Assembly (NCBI GenBank): GCA_013696915.1
Contig: JACCXR010000097.1
Coordinates: 1 to 29,300 of the forward strand
DNA length: 29,300 bases
Direction of reading: 5' to 3'
Source of the DNA: Euzebyaceae bacterium
GTDB taxonomy: Bacteria; Actinomycetota; Nitriliruptoria; Euzebyales; Egibacteraceae
The position numbers were made by a program, and so were the translations under genes. Below the pieces are notes generated by a model. That model was given only the letters and a program-made list of their open reading frames with translations. It ran no database searches and was not told the origin of the DNA. Positions 14,309 to 22,629 of the stretch are shown piece by piece; the first letter of the stretch is position 1, and each line of letters opens with the position of its first letter.

Positions 14309-15091
14309 ATGGACCGCGTGTACCGGTTCCTGCTCAGCCCGCGCTGGATCGTGGCGCACGTCGTCGTGGTCGCGATCGCGGCGCTGTTCGTGAGCCTCGG
14401 CTTCTGGCAACTCCGCCGGTTGGACGAGCGGCGCGCGTTCAACGCGCTCGTCGAACAGCGGCTCGCCGCCCCGCAGGAACCGCTCGCGCGGGTGCTCGGC
14501 CAGCCCGCCGACGACCTGGCGTACCGCAGGGTGTCCGTCACGGGGAGCTATCTGCCGTCCGAGGAGGTGCTCCTCTCGCCGCGGTCGCGCAACGGGATGC
14601 CCGGCCACGACGTCCTGACGCCGCTGGTGACGGACACCGGGACCGCCGTGCTCGTCGACCGCGGGTGGGTGCCGTTCGAGCTGTCGACCCCCCCGGTCGC
14701 AGGGGCGGCGCCGCCGGCCGGCCAGGTGACGGTCACGGGGTTCCTCCTGCCGGGCAGGCCGACGACCAGGTTCGGGCCGGTCAACGCCGACCGCCTGGAG
14801 TTCGTCGGGGAAGCGGACGTCGCCCGCCTGGCCGACCAGGTGTCGGTGCCGCTCGCGCCGGCCTACCTCGTGCTCGCCGAGCAGACGCCGGCGCAACCGG
14901 ATCTGCCCCGGCCGTCGCTGCCGCCGGTGCTCGACGAGGGTTCGCACCTGGCCTACGCGGGACAGTGGTTCCTGTTCGCGCTCGTCGGGCTGGTCGGATA
15001 CCCGGCTCTCGTCCGGCGCCGCGCCCGCGACCTCGCGGGGGTCAGCGTTCCCATGGCGGTCGCTGCGCGACCGCCACCACCGAGGTCATGA
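14309..15091 (+). CDS. SURF1 family protein
   Basis: 260-residue membrane protein related to SURF1/Shy1, which helps assemble aa3-type cytochrome c oxidase. First membrane helix about 11-29 (AHVVVVAIAALFVSLG) is followed by the family hallmark GFWQLRRLDERRAFNALVEQ. The periplasmic domain contains YRRVSVTGSYLPSEEVLLSP, GHDVLTPLVTDTGTAVLVDR and GWVPFEL. A second helix near the C-terminus is HLAYAGQWFLFALVGLVGYP. The start is ATG at 14309 (MDRVYRFLLSPRW), with no strong Shine-Dalgarno. The final residues after DLAGVSVP (MAVAARPPPPRS) are encoded by a dispersed palindromic repeat, which also supplies the stop codon. No oxidase genes lie nearby, which is normal for stand-alone SURF1 genes in actinobacteria. 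Confidence 0.93.
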   Translation: MDRVYRFLLSPRWIVAHVVVVAIAALFVSLGFWQLRRLDERRAFNALVEQRLAAPQEPLARVLGQPADDLAYRRVSVTGSYLPSEEVLLSPRSRNGMPGHDVLTPLVTDTGTAVLVDRGWVPFELSTPPVAGAAPPAGQVTVTGFLLPGRPTTRFGPVNADRLEFVGEADVARLADQVSVPLAPAYLVLAEQTPAQPDLPRPSLPPVLDEGSHLAYAGQWFLFALVGLVGYPALVRRRARDLAGVSVPMAVAARPPPPRS

Positions 15092-15092
15092 G
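15050..15092 (-). repeat. palindromic dispersed repeat, copy 2
   Basis: CCATGGCGGTCGCTGCGCGACCGCC… with GCGGTCG (15056-15062) pairing with CGACCGC (15068-15074) around CTGCG. It matches 351-396 in inverted orientation over its whole length. It lies at the convergent 3' ends of SURF1 and the GH5-like gene, containing the SURF1 stop and abutting the GH5 stop (15095-15097), where its stem-loop could act as a bidirectional terminator. Confidence 0.7.
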
Positions 15093-15094
15093 AA

Positions 15095-16939
15095 TCACAC
15101 GGCGGGTCCCAGCGTGAGGCGCTGCGGGCCGGCGGCCGCGCCGGTCCAGCGCACGAGTTGCGCGTCGCGGACGTGCTGGCCACGGCCGCTGGAGACGCGC
15201 AGCTCGGTGCCCTCGAAGTACTGCGCCCACGGCACGTAGACGGTCGTCGGCGCGTCGATCGCGGGGTCGACGTCGACGTCGAGCGTGTAGACGCGGGTGC
15301 GGGCGTCGAAGCGCTGCGCCGTCGGCGTGCCCGCTGCGGCGCGCAGCGTCGGCCGGCAGAACCCGCGCACGGCGCGGCCGCCCGGCTGGTCGAGGCTGAA
15401 GATCGACAGATCCTCGCGGTTCCACCCGTCCCCGGCGGCGTTGGTGTTGTCGGCCGTGTAGTTCCACAGCGTCCCGTGGACGAGGTTGGCGTCGAGCGCG
15501 CTGTAGTACGCCGCCAGCGCCGCCTCCTGGGCGCTGAAGTCGCCGGACCGAAACGAAGCGCCGCCGTCGAGGTCCATCGGCACGCCGAACTCGCCCACGA
15601 GCGTCGGGGCCCCGCCGAGGCCCTCCGACAGCGCGACCAGCCCGCCGATCTGCGCGACGAACGACGCCCGGACGGCGTCCTCGCCCTCGACCGGCTCCAT
15701 CGTGTTCCAGTCGACGGCGGCGTCGGGCCGGTAGGACTTCTCCATCAAGGTGAGGACGTCGTACCAGTGGCTCGCGTTGACGACCGGCACGTCCGGGCGG
15801 CTCCAGCGCAGCGGCTCCGCCGAGCCGGGCGAGCCCTCATAGAACAGCGCGGCGGCCGGGTCGACTTCCCGCAGCGCGGCGGCGCAGCGGCGGGCGAAGG
15901 GCTCGAGGCAGTCGGCGACGAACGCCACGCCGGCGAAGTGGCCCGGCCGGAGCAGCTCCGGCGCCCCGCCGTCGTCCAGCCCCCAGACGCCCTCCCGCAG
16001 CCACACGTCGCGGTCGGGGTCGACCCACGCGCTGACGCGGTCGGGGTTGAGCAGCGTCGGCCCCGCGTCCGAGATCGGCACGCTGCCGGCACGGGCGACG
16101 CGGACCGAGCGCGGGTGCCCGGCCCCGACCGCCAGCGAGTCGAGGCCGGTGAGCACCGGCCCGGGTCCGGACGCCGGGAGCGGGCGGCCGAGGTCGTCGA
16201 TGCCCAGGTAGCCGGGGCTCGGCTCGTTGAGGGTCCCGTAGCCGAGGACGTGGCCGAATCCGGCGAGCCGCTCGGCGAGCGCGCGGACGGCGGCGACGAA
16301 GTGGCGCTGGAGGAACCCCTGCACGGGTTCGCCCTCGACGGCGCAGCCCGGAGCCACGCGGTCGCCGCCGAAGAACAGCGAGAACATCGTGGCGCAGGCC
16401 AGCCGGTTGGAGTTGGCCAGCCAGATCATGTCGCGGTAGGCGTCGGCGAAGCGGCCCTGCTCGGTCACCGCGGCCTCGGCGGCGTCGAGCCGGGAGACGT
16501 CGAACCCGACCGCCTCCAGGGTCCATCCCGGGGCCCCGTCACCGCCCGACATCCGGCTCCACACGTCCTGGTGCGGGTCGACGAGGACGGACAGTCCGTA
16601 GTCGCCCGCCAGCGCGACGGCGTCCGCGATCGAGTCGAGATAGGCGTCGTCGTGACGGCCCGGGCCGGCATGCTCGATCGCCTCCCAGGTCACCAGGAAG
16701 CGCAGGGCGTTGAAGCCCCACGCCCGCAGGCGCTCGTAGTGCTCGGCGGCCCGGTCGAGCGCGAACGGCCGGCCGACGAAGGAGACGTCGCGGTGGTCGG
16801 AGAAGTCGGTGGGCAGGTGCGTCCGGCCGTCCGGGACCGTCGGGACCTTCGAGCTCCCCCCGAGGTTGACGCCCCGCAGCAGGACCCGGCGCCCCCGATC
16901 GTCCACGAACCATGAGCCGTCGATCGTCAGACGCTTCAC
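15095..16939 (-). CDS. intracellular GH5-like beta-glycosidase
   Basis: 614-residue enzyme without a signal peptide. LTIDGSWFVDDRGRRVLLRG and VNLGGSSKVP (4-34) are the entry to a GH5 (beta/alpha)8 barrel; LRAWGFNALRFLVTWEAIEH (71-90) is beta2/beta3; VLVDPHQDVWSRMSGGDGAP (118-137) beta3/4; GYGTLNEPSPGYLG has the acid/base E239; NASHWYDVL beta6; and PTLVGEFGVPMD the nucleophile E450. A C-terminal beta-sandwich (about 510-614) follows. Long inserts between beta4 and beta7 and the cytoplasmic location resemble the GH5_12 group (fungal steryl-glucosidase/glucosylceramidase EGCrP2-like) more than secreted cellulases, but this subfamily call is inference. GTG start at 16939 is supported by AGGAG about 5 nt upstream. 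Its stop touches the palindromic repeat. Upstream lies a dead SDR gene on the other strand. Confidence 0.83.
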   Translation of the reverse strand: MKRLTIDGSWFVDDRGRRVLLRGVNLGGSSKVPTVPDGRTHLPTDFSDHRDVSFVGRPFALDRAAEHYERLRAWGFNALRFLVTWEAIEHAGPGRHDDAYLDSIADAVALAGDYGLSVLVDPHQDVWSRMSGGDGAPGWTLEAVGFDVSRLDAAEAAVTEQGRFADAYRDMIWLANSNRLACATMFSLFFGGDRVAPGCAVEGEPVQGFLQRHFVAAVRALAERLAGFGHVLGYGTLNEPSPGYLGIDDLGRPLPASGPGPVLTGLDSLAVGAGHPRSVRVARAGSVPISDAGPTLLNPDRVSAWVDPDRDVWLREGVWGLDDGGAPELLRPGHFAGVAFVADCLEPFARRCAAALREVDPAAALFYEGSPGSAEPLRWSRPDVPVVNASHWYDVLTLMEKSYRPDAAVDWNTMEPVEGEDAVRASFVAQIGGLVALSEGLGGAPTLVGEFGVPMDLDGGASFRSGDFSAQEAALAAYYSALDANLVHGTLWNYTADNTNAAGDGWNREDLSIFSLDQPGGRAVRGFCRPTLRAAAGTPTAQRFDARTRVYTLDVDVDPAIDAPTTVYVPWAQYFEGTELRVSSGRGQHVRDAQLVRWTGAAAGPQRLTLGPAV

Positions 16940-17011
16940 AGGGCTCCTCTCGACGGGTGCGTGATCGTATGGACTTGCGATTCCCGATGCGCGCCGTGAG
17001 CATGCGGGTCC

Positions 17012-17197
17012 GTGGACGAGGGCGCGGCCGCCGAGGGCCCGCTCGCGGGAACGGTCGCGGTGGTCACCGGTGCGGCTCGGGGCATCGGCCGGGGCATCGC
17101 CCGGTGCCTGGCCGAGGCGGGCGCGATCGTGTACGTCACCGACCGCGTCCTGCATGTGGCCGACCTGGCTCGGGAGTACGGTTTCACCGCCCCGGCG
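17012..17197 (+). pseudogene. SDR oxidoreductase remnant, internal deletion
   Basis: From GTG at 17012 the sequence starts as a typical short-chain dehydrogenase: GPLAGTVAVVTGAARGIGRG (9-28) has the TGxxxGIG nucleotide-binding motif, and CLAEAGAIVYVTDR finishes the second strand. Immediately afterwards it reads VLHVADLAREYGFT, which matches the far C-terminal end of a known actinobacterial SDR type (…'G.VL…LAREYGFTDVDG'). The roughly 200 intervening residues, including the Ser-Tyr-Lys catalytic region, are missing. The join is near 17144-17150 and keeps the frame. The frame then runs into the next gene's upstream region without sense. It cannot be an active enzyme. Confidence 0.7.
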
Positions 17198-17280
17198 GCA
17201 CATAGCCTGCGCGGGCGAGGAGCGAGGCGGCGCTACCCTGCGGGGACACCCGGTCGACCAGTAGGACTGGAGCCCCGCCC

Positions 17281-17865
17281 GTGCCGCCCGTGATCGAACG
17301 CCCGCGGACCTCGCTCGCCGGCCGCACCCTGATGTGGCTGCTGCGACTGACGTTCGTCGCGCTGATCGGCGGCGCGCTCGGGTACGGACTGAACTGGTCG
17401 CTGAACCCGGACGACCGCCCGGACGCCGGCGCCGTCACCTACTCGCTCGACGAGCTGCGCGACGACGAGACCGAGACGGCCACCGAGGCCGCGACCGCCC
17501 CCGACGAGCCGGCTGCCGACGCAACGCCGACGCCCTCCCCCACCTCGACCGAGGAGCCCGCGGAGGTGCTCATCGGGGCGGCCCGCGCGCCGTCGGACAC
17601 GACCGTGCAGGTCCTCAACGCCGGCGCGGGTGACGCCCGGACGGATGCCGCCGTCACGGTGGTCGAGGCGCTCGGCTACAACGTCGTGGCGATCAGCCCG
17701 TCGCGGCGGGACGTGTCCGAGACGACCGTCTACTTCACCGACGGCAACGAGCCGGAGGCCAAGGCCCTGCGGGCCCGCGACCCGCGCTTCCAGGCGGTCG
17801 AGGAGAACCAGGGCCTGTCCGAGGGCGTCGACCTCCACGTCCTTGTCGGCACCGACTGGCGCTGA
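17281..17865 (+). CDS. LytR_C domain membrane protein
   Basis: 194-residue single-span membrane protein. A short basic cytoplasmic start (MPPVIERPRTSLAGRTLMW) precedes one membrane helix at about 18-38 (LLRLTFVALIGGALGYGL). An acidic, Thr/Pro/Glu-rich linker (about 60-95) leads to an extracytoplasmic LytR_C domain: TTVQVLNAGAGDARTDAAVT, VEALGYNVVAIS, TTVYFTDGNEPEAKALRARD and a C-terminal VDLHVLVGTDWR. LytR_C occurs at the end of LytR-CpsA-Psr proteins and in stand-alone anchored forms; a cell-envelope role is likely but not defined. GTG at 17281 or GTG at 17290 are both possible; the former is used. No strong ribosome binding site. TACCCT (17233-17238) is a weak -10 candidate. It converges with the aminopeptidase gene. 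Confidence 0.82.
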   Translation: MPPVIERPRTSLAGRTLMWLLRLTFVALIGGALGYGLNWSLNPDDRPDAGAVTYSLDELRDDETETATEAATAPDEPAADATPTPSPTSTEEPAEVLIGAARAPSDTTVQVLNAGAGDARTDAAVTVVEALGYNVVAISPSRRDVSETTVYFTDGNEPEAKALRARDPRFQAVEENQGLSEGVDLHVLVGTDWR

Positions 17866-17913
17866 CCCGCCGCCGCCGAGAACCGTCGCGAACCGGCGCG
17901 GCGAGGCGCGTGT

Positions 17914-20445
17914 TCACCCCTCCGATCCGCCGTCGGAGCGGTCCGCGTCGCGTGCCCGCAGGGCGCGCAGCGTGTCGTCGCGGAGCTCGACGATCTTGCG
18001 CCGCCCCGGGGCCGGGAGGTCGGCGGTGGCGAGGGCGAGGTCGGCCGCGGCGACGACGGCGTCGGAGACGACCGGGCGGGGGTAGAGGTCGCCGGTCAGG
18101 GTCAGCGCCTCCTCGGTGCCGCGCTCCGCCCAGACCCGGGCGACCGCGTCGGCCCAGTCCCGGGCGTACGGGTCGAGGACGTCGTCCTGCCCTGCCCGCC
18201 AGAAGCCGCCGAGGATCGCCCTGCGGGTCGCGAGCGGCAGCGCGGGATCGTCGAGCACCCTCGCCCAGGCTTCGGCCTTGGCCGCTGGGAGGGGCCGGGC
18301 GGCGCGCACGGCGGCGGCGCGGCGCGCGCCGATGTCGGTCGGGTCGCGCTCGAGCTCCGCGGCGACGGCCCCCTCCTCGGACTCCCCCGCCGCAGCGAGG
18401 CGGAGGAGCAGGAACCAGCGCAGGTCCGTGTCGACCGCCAGCCCCTCCACGCCGACGGCCCCGTCGAGCAGCCCGCCGGCGAAGGCGGCGTCGTCGGACG
18501 CCGAGGCGAGGCAGCGGGCCCACACGAGCTGCCGGTCGCTGCCGGGCGAGGACCGGTCGAGCTCGTCTCCTGCCAGGGCGGCGAGTCCCGCCCGCAGCTC
18601 CGCCCGCGCGCCCGGGTCGGCGTAGAGGTCGACCGCCGCGGCGGTCTGCGCGAGCAGCGCCTGCAGGACACCGACGTCGGACTCGGCGGCCGCGTGGTCT
18701 CCCACCAGCCGCACCCAGCGGCGTGCCGGCAGCTCGGCGTCGCGGGTCATGTCCCACAGCGCACCCCAGCACATTGCCCTCGCCAGCGGCTCCGTGATCC
18801 GGCCGAGGTGGTCGGTCACGGTCCCCAGCGAGCGCTCGTCGAACCGGATCTTGGCGTACGTGAGGTCGTCGTCGTTGGGCAGCAGGAGGTCCGCGACCGG
18901 CTCTCCGACGAGTTCCGGCACGTCGGTCCTGGCGCCGTCGGCGTCCCGCTCGACCCGCCGCCGCCGGGTCAGCGCGCCGTCGCGGAGATCGTAGAGCCCG
19001 ACGGCCATCCGGTGGGCCCGCAGCGTGGGATGCGCCTGCGGCGCCTCCTGGACGAGGGCCACCCCGGCGTAGCGGCCGTCTTCGACCGCCAGGTCAGCAC
19101 GGAACGTCGCCACGCCCGGAGCCTGCAGCCACTCGTCCGACCACCCGCGCAGCCGGCGGCCCGAACTGCGCTCCAGGGCGGCGAGGAAGTCCCCGAGCTC
19201 CGCGCTGCCGAACTCGTGGCGGCGGAAGTAGTCCCGCAGCCCGTCGCGGAAGGCGTCGGGGCCGACCCAGGCCACGAGCTGCTTCAGGACGGAGGCGCCC
19301 TTCTCGTAGGTGATGCCGTCGAAGTTCGTCAGGACGTCGTCCGTGTCCGCGCTGTCCGACGAGATCGGGTGGGTCGTGGGGAGCTGGTCCTCCCGGTAGG
19401 CCTCCGCCTTTATCTCGTACGCGAAGCTCACCCACGCGTCGGTGAATCGCGTGGCCTCGGCCAGGGCGAGGGTCGCCGCGTAGGTGGCGAAGCTCTCGTT
19501 GAGCCAGAGGTCGTCCCACCACCTCATGGTGACGAGGTCGCCGAACCACATGTGCGCCATCTCGTGGAGGATCGTGCCGGCACGGTCCAGGCGGACGGCC
19601 TCGGTGACCTTCGAGCGGAACAGGTGCCGCTCGTTGAACGTCACGCACCCGGGGTTCTCCATCGCCCCGGCGCTGAACTCCGGGACCAGCAGCTGGTCGT
19701 ACTTGCCGAAGGGGTAGTCGTAGGCGAACTGCTCGGTGAAGAAGTCCAGACCCTGGCGGGTGATCTCGAGGATCTCGTCGGCGTCGAGGTGCCCGGCGAG
19801 CGACTGCCGGCAGAACACGCCGAGGTCCACGCCGCGGTGGTGGTCGCGGACGGCGTGGAAGGGGCCGGTCACGAGCGCGGCGATGTACGTCGGGATCGGC
19901 GGCGTGGTCGCGAAGCGCCAGCGACCTCCGTCACCGGCGGGCCGGTCGACGGCCGCGCCGTTGCTGATCGCGTCCCACCCCGCGGGCGTGCGCACCGTCA
20001 GCGTGAACGGCGCCTTGAGGTCGGGCTGGTCGAAGCAGGCGTAGACCCGGTGCGCGTCGAACGGCTCGAACTGCGTGTGGCAGTAGACGCGGCCGTCGAC
20101 CGGATCGGTGAAACGGTGCAGGCCCACGCCGGCGGAGGAGTACCCGCAGTCGGCCTCGACGACGAGGACGTTGTCCTCGGCGAGGTCGGCCAGCGCCAGG
20201 CGGGCACCCTGGAACGCCCCGGACGGCAGCGCCACGCCGTTCAGCTCCGCCGACCGCAGCGTCACCGCGTCGAGGTCGACGAACGTCGACGAGCCCGGAG
20301 CGCTGCACCGGAAGCGGACGACCGTCCGGCTGGGGAACTCACCGGCGGTGGCGGTGAGGTCGAGGTCGACGTCGTACGCGACGCCCGAGAGCAGGCGGGC
20401 CCGTTCTCCGGCTTCGTCACGCGTCAGCTTGTCGGACCCCGTCAC
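17914..20445 (-). CDS. pepN: aminopeptidase N (M1 family)
   Basis: 843-residue cytoplasmic zinc aminopeptidase that removes N-terminal residues from peptides. Using GTG at 20445, GAMEN (exopeptidase motif) is at 260-264, and the zinc-binding HEMAH is at 294-298 with H294, E295 and H298, followed by WFGDLVTMRWWDDLWLNESF in which E317 is the third ligand. FEPFDAHRVYACFDQPDLKA (127-146) binds the free amino terminus region. The long helical C-terminal half (about 520-843, ERAP1_C-like) is complete. Length and order match actinobacterial PepN. The start at 20445 overlaps the antiporter TGA (GTGA); a GTG at 20457 would add four residues. Likely cotranscribed with the antiporter gene. Confidence 0.95.
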   Translation of the reverse strand: MTGSDKLTRDEAGERARLLSGVAYDVDLDLTATAGEFPSRTVVRFRCSAPGSSTFVDLDAVTLRSAELNGVALPSGAFQGARLALADLAEDNVLVVEADCGYSSAGVGLHRFTDPVDGRVYCHTQFEPFDAHRVYACFDQPDLKAPFTLTVRTPAGWDAISNGAAVDRPAGDGGRWRFATTPPIPTYIAALVTGPFHAVRDHHRGVDLGVFCRQSLAGHLDADEILEITRQGLDFFTEQFAYDYPFGKYDQLLVPEFSAGAMENPGCVTFNERHLFRSKVTEAVRLDRAGTILHEMAHMWFGDLVTMRWWDDLWLNESFATYAATLALAEATRFTDAWVSFAYEIKAEAYREDQLPTTHPISSDSADTDDVLTNFDGITYEKGASVLKQLVAWVGPDAFRDGLRDYFRRHEFGSAELGDFLAALERSSGRRLRGWSDEWLQAPGVATFRADLAVEDGRYAGVALVQEAPQAHPTLRAHRMAVGLYDLRDGALTRRRRVERDADGARTDVPELVGEPVADLLLPNDDDLTYAKIRFDERSLGTVTDHLGRITEPLARAMCWGALWDMTRDAELPARRWVRLVGDHAAAESDVGVLQALLAQTAAAVDLYADPGARAELRAGLAALAGDELDRSSPGSDRQLVWARCLASASDDAAFAGGLLDGAVGVEGLAVDTDLRWFLLLRLAAAGESEEGAVAAELERDPTDIGARRAAAVRAARPLPAAKAEAWARVLDDPALPLATRRAILGGFWRAGQDDVLDPYARDWADAVARVWAERGTEEALTLTGDLYPRPVVSDAVVAAADLALATADLPAPGRRKIVELRDDTLRALRARDADRSDGGSEG

Positions 20446-22460
20446 GGCTGGAGCCACATGTCCCAGGCGTGGGTCGTCTGGTCGGGCATGGGCGTGGCGC
20501 CCCGGCGCACACCGGCGTCGAGCGCCACCAGGATCGACGACTCGGGTGCGGCCCAGGCGATGCGCGTCGCTGCGGTGCGCAGGCCGGTCTCGGTCGGCGA
20601 GACCGAGACGACGACGAGGTCGTCGGGCCGCGCGTGGTCGCCGACGACGACGTGCTGCCGGCGTTCGTCCCGCGTCACCGTGGCGTCGAGGCCGCGGAGT
20701 AGGTCGTCCAGCGCGCCGTCCGCGCTGTCGGTCAGCACCACGACCGGCACTCCCGTGCCCGCGTGCAGCCGGCGCGCGATCTCCGCCGCCAGCTGCACGC
20801 CCGGTCGCCGCGACAGCGGCAGCGTGCCGGCGAAGACGCAGAGCAGGATCCGCGAGTAGGGCCGCTCCTGGAGCCGGGTGACGGCGAGCGGGATCGACGA
20901 GTGCGCCACGATGGAGTCGATGACGCTGCCGAAGAGGTTCTCACGCGCACCGGCGTAGCCTTTCCAGCCGACCAGCATGAAGGACGCGCGGTGCTCCACC
21001 ACGGTGTGCAGGGCCCCGGCGGCCGGAGAACCGTCGATGCGGACGAGGCCGACCGCCTCCACGCCGCGGGACAGCGCGATCGACTCGGCACGCGCGGTCA
21101 GCTCCCGCCGGGAGTCGAGCTCCGAGTCGGAGGCCTCCGGACCGACCACCGTGAGCGGCATCACGGTGCCCGAGTCCGGTCGCGCGAGGAGCGCGGCGAG
21201 TCGCACCAGTCCGCCGGCCGAGTCGGGGTTCGCAACGGGCACGAGGACGGCCTCGCCGAGGTCGCGCGGCCGCACCGGCACGGCCGGGAGCCGCGGCGCC
21301 AGGCGGTTGGCCGTCCACGTGCTCAGCAGGCACGTCACCAGGATCACCGGAACGACCGCGTGGACGGTGCGGATGTCGATGAGACCGACGTCGAAGCCGA
21401 CGATGACGGCCGCGAGCGTGGCCGCCGCCTGCGCCACCGACAGGCTGAACAGCGTGCCGGTCTCCGCGCCGCCGTACCCCAGCAGTCGGCCCGCCGTGAG
21501 CGCCGCGAGCCCCTTGCCGGCCACGGCGACGAACAGGAACACCGCGGCCACGCCGGCCGTCCCCGGGTCGGCGAAGAGCACGCCCGGCTCGACGAGCATG
21601 CCGACGAAGATCAGGAAGATCGGCACCAGGAATGTGGAGCCGAAGAACTCCACGCGTTCCATCAGCACGCCGCCGTTCGGTGCGAGCCGGTTCAGCGCGA
21701 GACCCGCCAGGAAGGCCCCCACCAGGCCCTGCACGCCCGCGAGCTCGGCCACCGCCGCAGACACGAACAACCCCGTCAGCACGAACAGGAAGCGCACGGA
21801 GCGGTCGTGGCCGATCCCCGCGAAGAACCAGCGCGCCAGCCGCGGCAGCGCCCAGAGCGTGAACGCCAGCAGGATCGCCAGGCGCGGCGCGAGCGTGGCC
21901 CAGAACACCCAGTCGAGCTGGCCGGCGTAGGAGCGCACCACGACCGCGAGCACGAGCAGCGCGGCCACGTTGGTGACGATCGTCCCGCCGATGATCGTGT
22001 GCACCGCCCGGTTGTCGACCATGCCGAACCGCCGGTAGACCGGGAACGCGATCAGCGTGTGCGACGCCCAGCAGGACGCCAGCAGCACCGCCGCCGGCCA
22101 CGCGTAGCCGAGGAGCGCCGAGCTGCCCAGGCCGAGCGCCATCGGGAACGCGAAGGTGAGCGCGCCGAACAGCAGCGCGGCACGGCGCCCGGCGAGGAAC
22201 TCGTCGAGGTCGAGGCCCAGACCCACCAGGAACATCAGGTAGAGCAGCCCCAGCTCGCCAAGCACGGCGACCGTGCCCTGGCGCTGCAGCAGCCCGAGCC
22301 CGCCGGGACCGATCAGCGTTCCGGCCACGACCAGACCGATGATCCCCGGCACCCGCACCCGCTCGGCCAGGACGGGCGCCAAGAGCACCACGGCCATGAG
22401 CGTGGCGAAGACGAGGCTGGGGGAGGACAGCGGCAGGTCGGGTAGCTGGAACGCGGTCAT
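20442..22460 (-). CDS. CPA2 cation:proton antiporter with C-terminal cytoplasmic domain
   Basis: 672 residues. The N-terminal ~390 residues form the Na+/H+ exchanger (KefB-like) transmembrane domain with about 12 helices: VRVPGIIGLVVAGTLIGPGG (35-54), LGELGLLYLMFLVGLGLDLD, PAAVLLASCWASHTLIAFPV, LAGVQGLVGAFLAGLALNRL and FFGSTFLVPIFLIFVGMLVE are typical blocks. Where many CPA2 exchangers have an Asn-Asp or Asp-Asp pair for ion binding I see Ser-His-Thr, so the ion mechanism may be atypical. The C-terminal part (about 400-672) is soluble and resembles two universal-stress-protein-like domains (GTVMPLTVVGPE, SFMLVGWKGYAGARENLFGS, IPLAVTRL), probably regulatory. GGAG before ATG supports the start. 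Overlaps pepN by 4 bases. Confidence 0.88.
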   Translation of the reverse strand: MTAFQLPDLPLSSPSLVFATLMAVVLLAPVLAERVRVPGIIGLVVAGTLIGPGGLGLLQRQGTVAVLGELGLLYLMFLVGLGLDLDEFLAGRRAALLFGALTFAFPMALGLGSSALLGYAWPAAVLLASCWASHTLIAFPVYRRFGMVDNRAVHTIIGGTIVTNVAALLVLAVVVRSYAGQLDWVFWATLAPRLAILLAFTLWALPRLARWFFAGIGHDRSVRFLFVLTGLFVSAAVAELAGVQGLVGAFLAGLALNRLAPNGGVLMERVEFFGSTFLVPIFLIFVGMLVEPGVLFADPGTAGVAAVFLFVAVAGKGLAALTAGRLLGYGGAETGTLFSLSVAQAAATLAAVIVGFDVGLIDIRTVHAVVPVILVTCLLSTWTANRLAPRLPAVPVRPRDLGEAVLVPVANPDSAGGLVRLAALLARPDSGTVMPLTVVGPEASDSELDSRRELTARAESIALSRGVEAVGLVRIDGSPAAGALHTVVEHRASFMLVGWKGYAGARENLFGSVIDSIVAHSSIPLAVTRLQERPYSRILLCVFAGTLPLSRRPGVQLAAEIARRLHAGTGVPVVVLTDSADGALDDLLRGLDATVTRDERRQHVVVGDHARPDDLVVVSVSPTETGLRTAATRIAWAAPESSILVALDAGVRRGATPMPDQTTHAWDMWLQP

Positions 22461-22629
22461 GGCGCTCCGGTCGTCGCTGGGCTCGGCGGGCCGATCCTAA
22501 AGCGTCGGCCGGGGACCCGCGGACGCGGCTCGCGACGCTGATCGCCGGTGGTCCAGGGCGCTCGACGCGGCGGTGGGCCGGCCGCGGCGGTCGTCGTGCT
22601 CGGTGCGACGGGCGTCGCCGGCTGACGCC

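Noticed and set aside
20763..22445. Long plus-strand open frame opposite the antiporter
   Set aside because: Pure shadow of the antiporter; Arg/Gln/His-rich with no motif.
22461..22629. Possible gene fragment 'AAAVVVLGATGVAG' on the plus strand between antiporter and aldo/keto reductase
   Set aside because: Too short and without start or family context to support.
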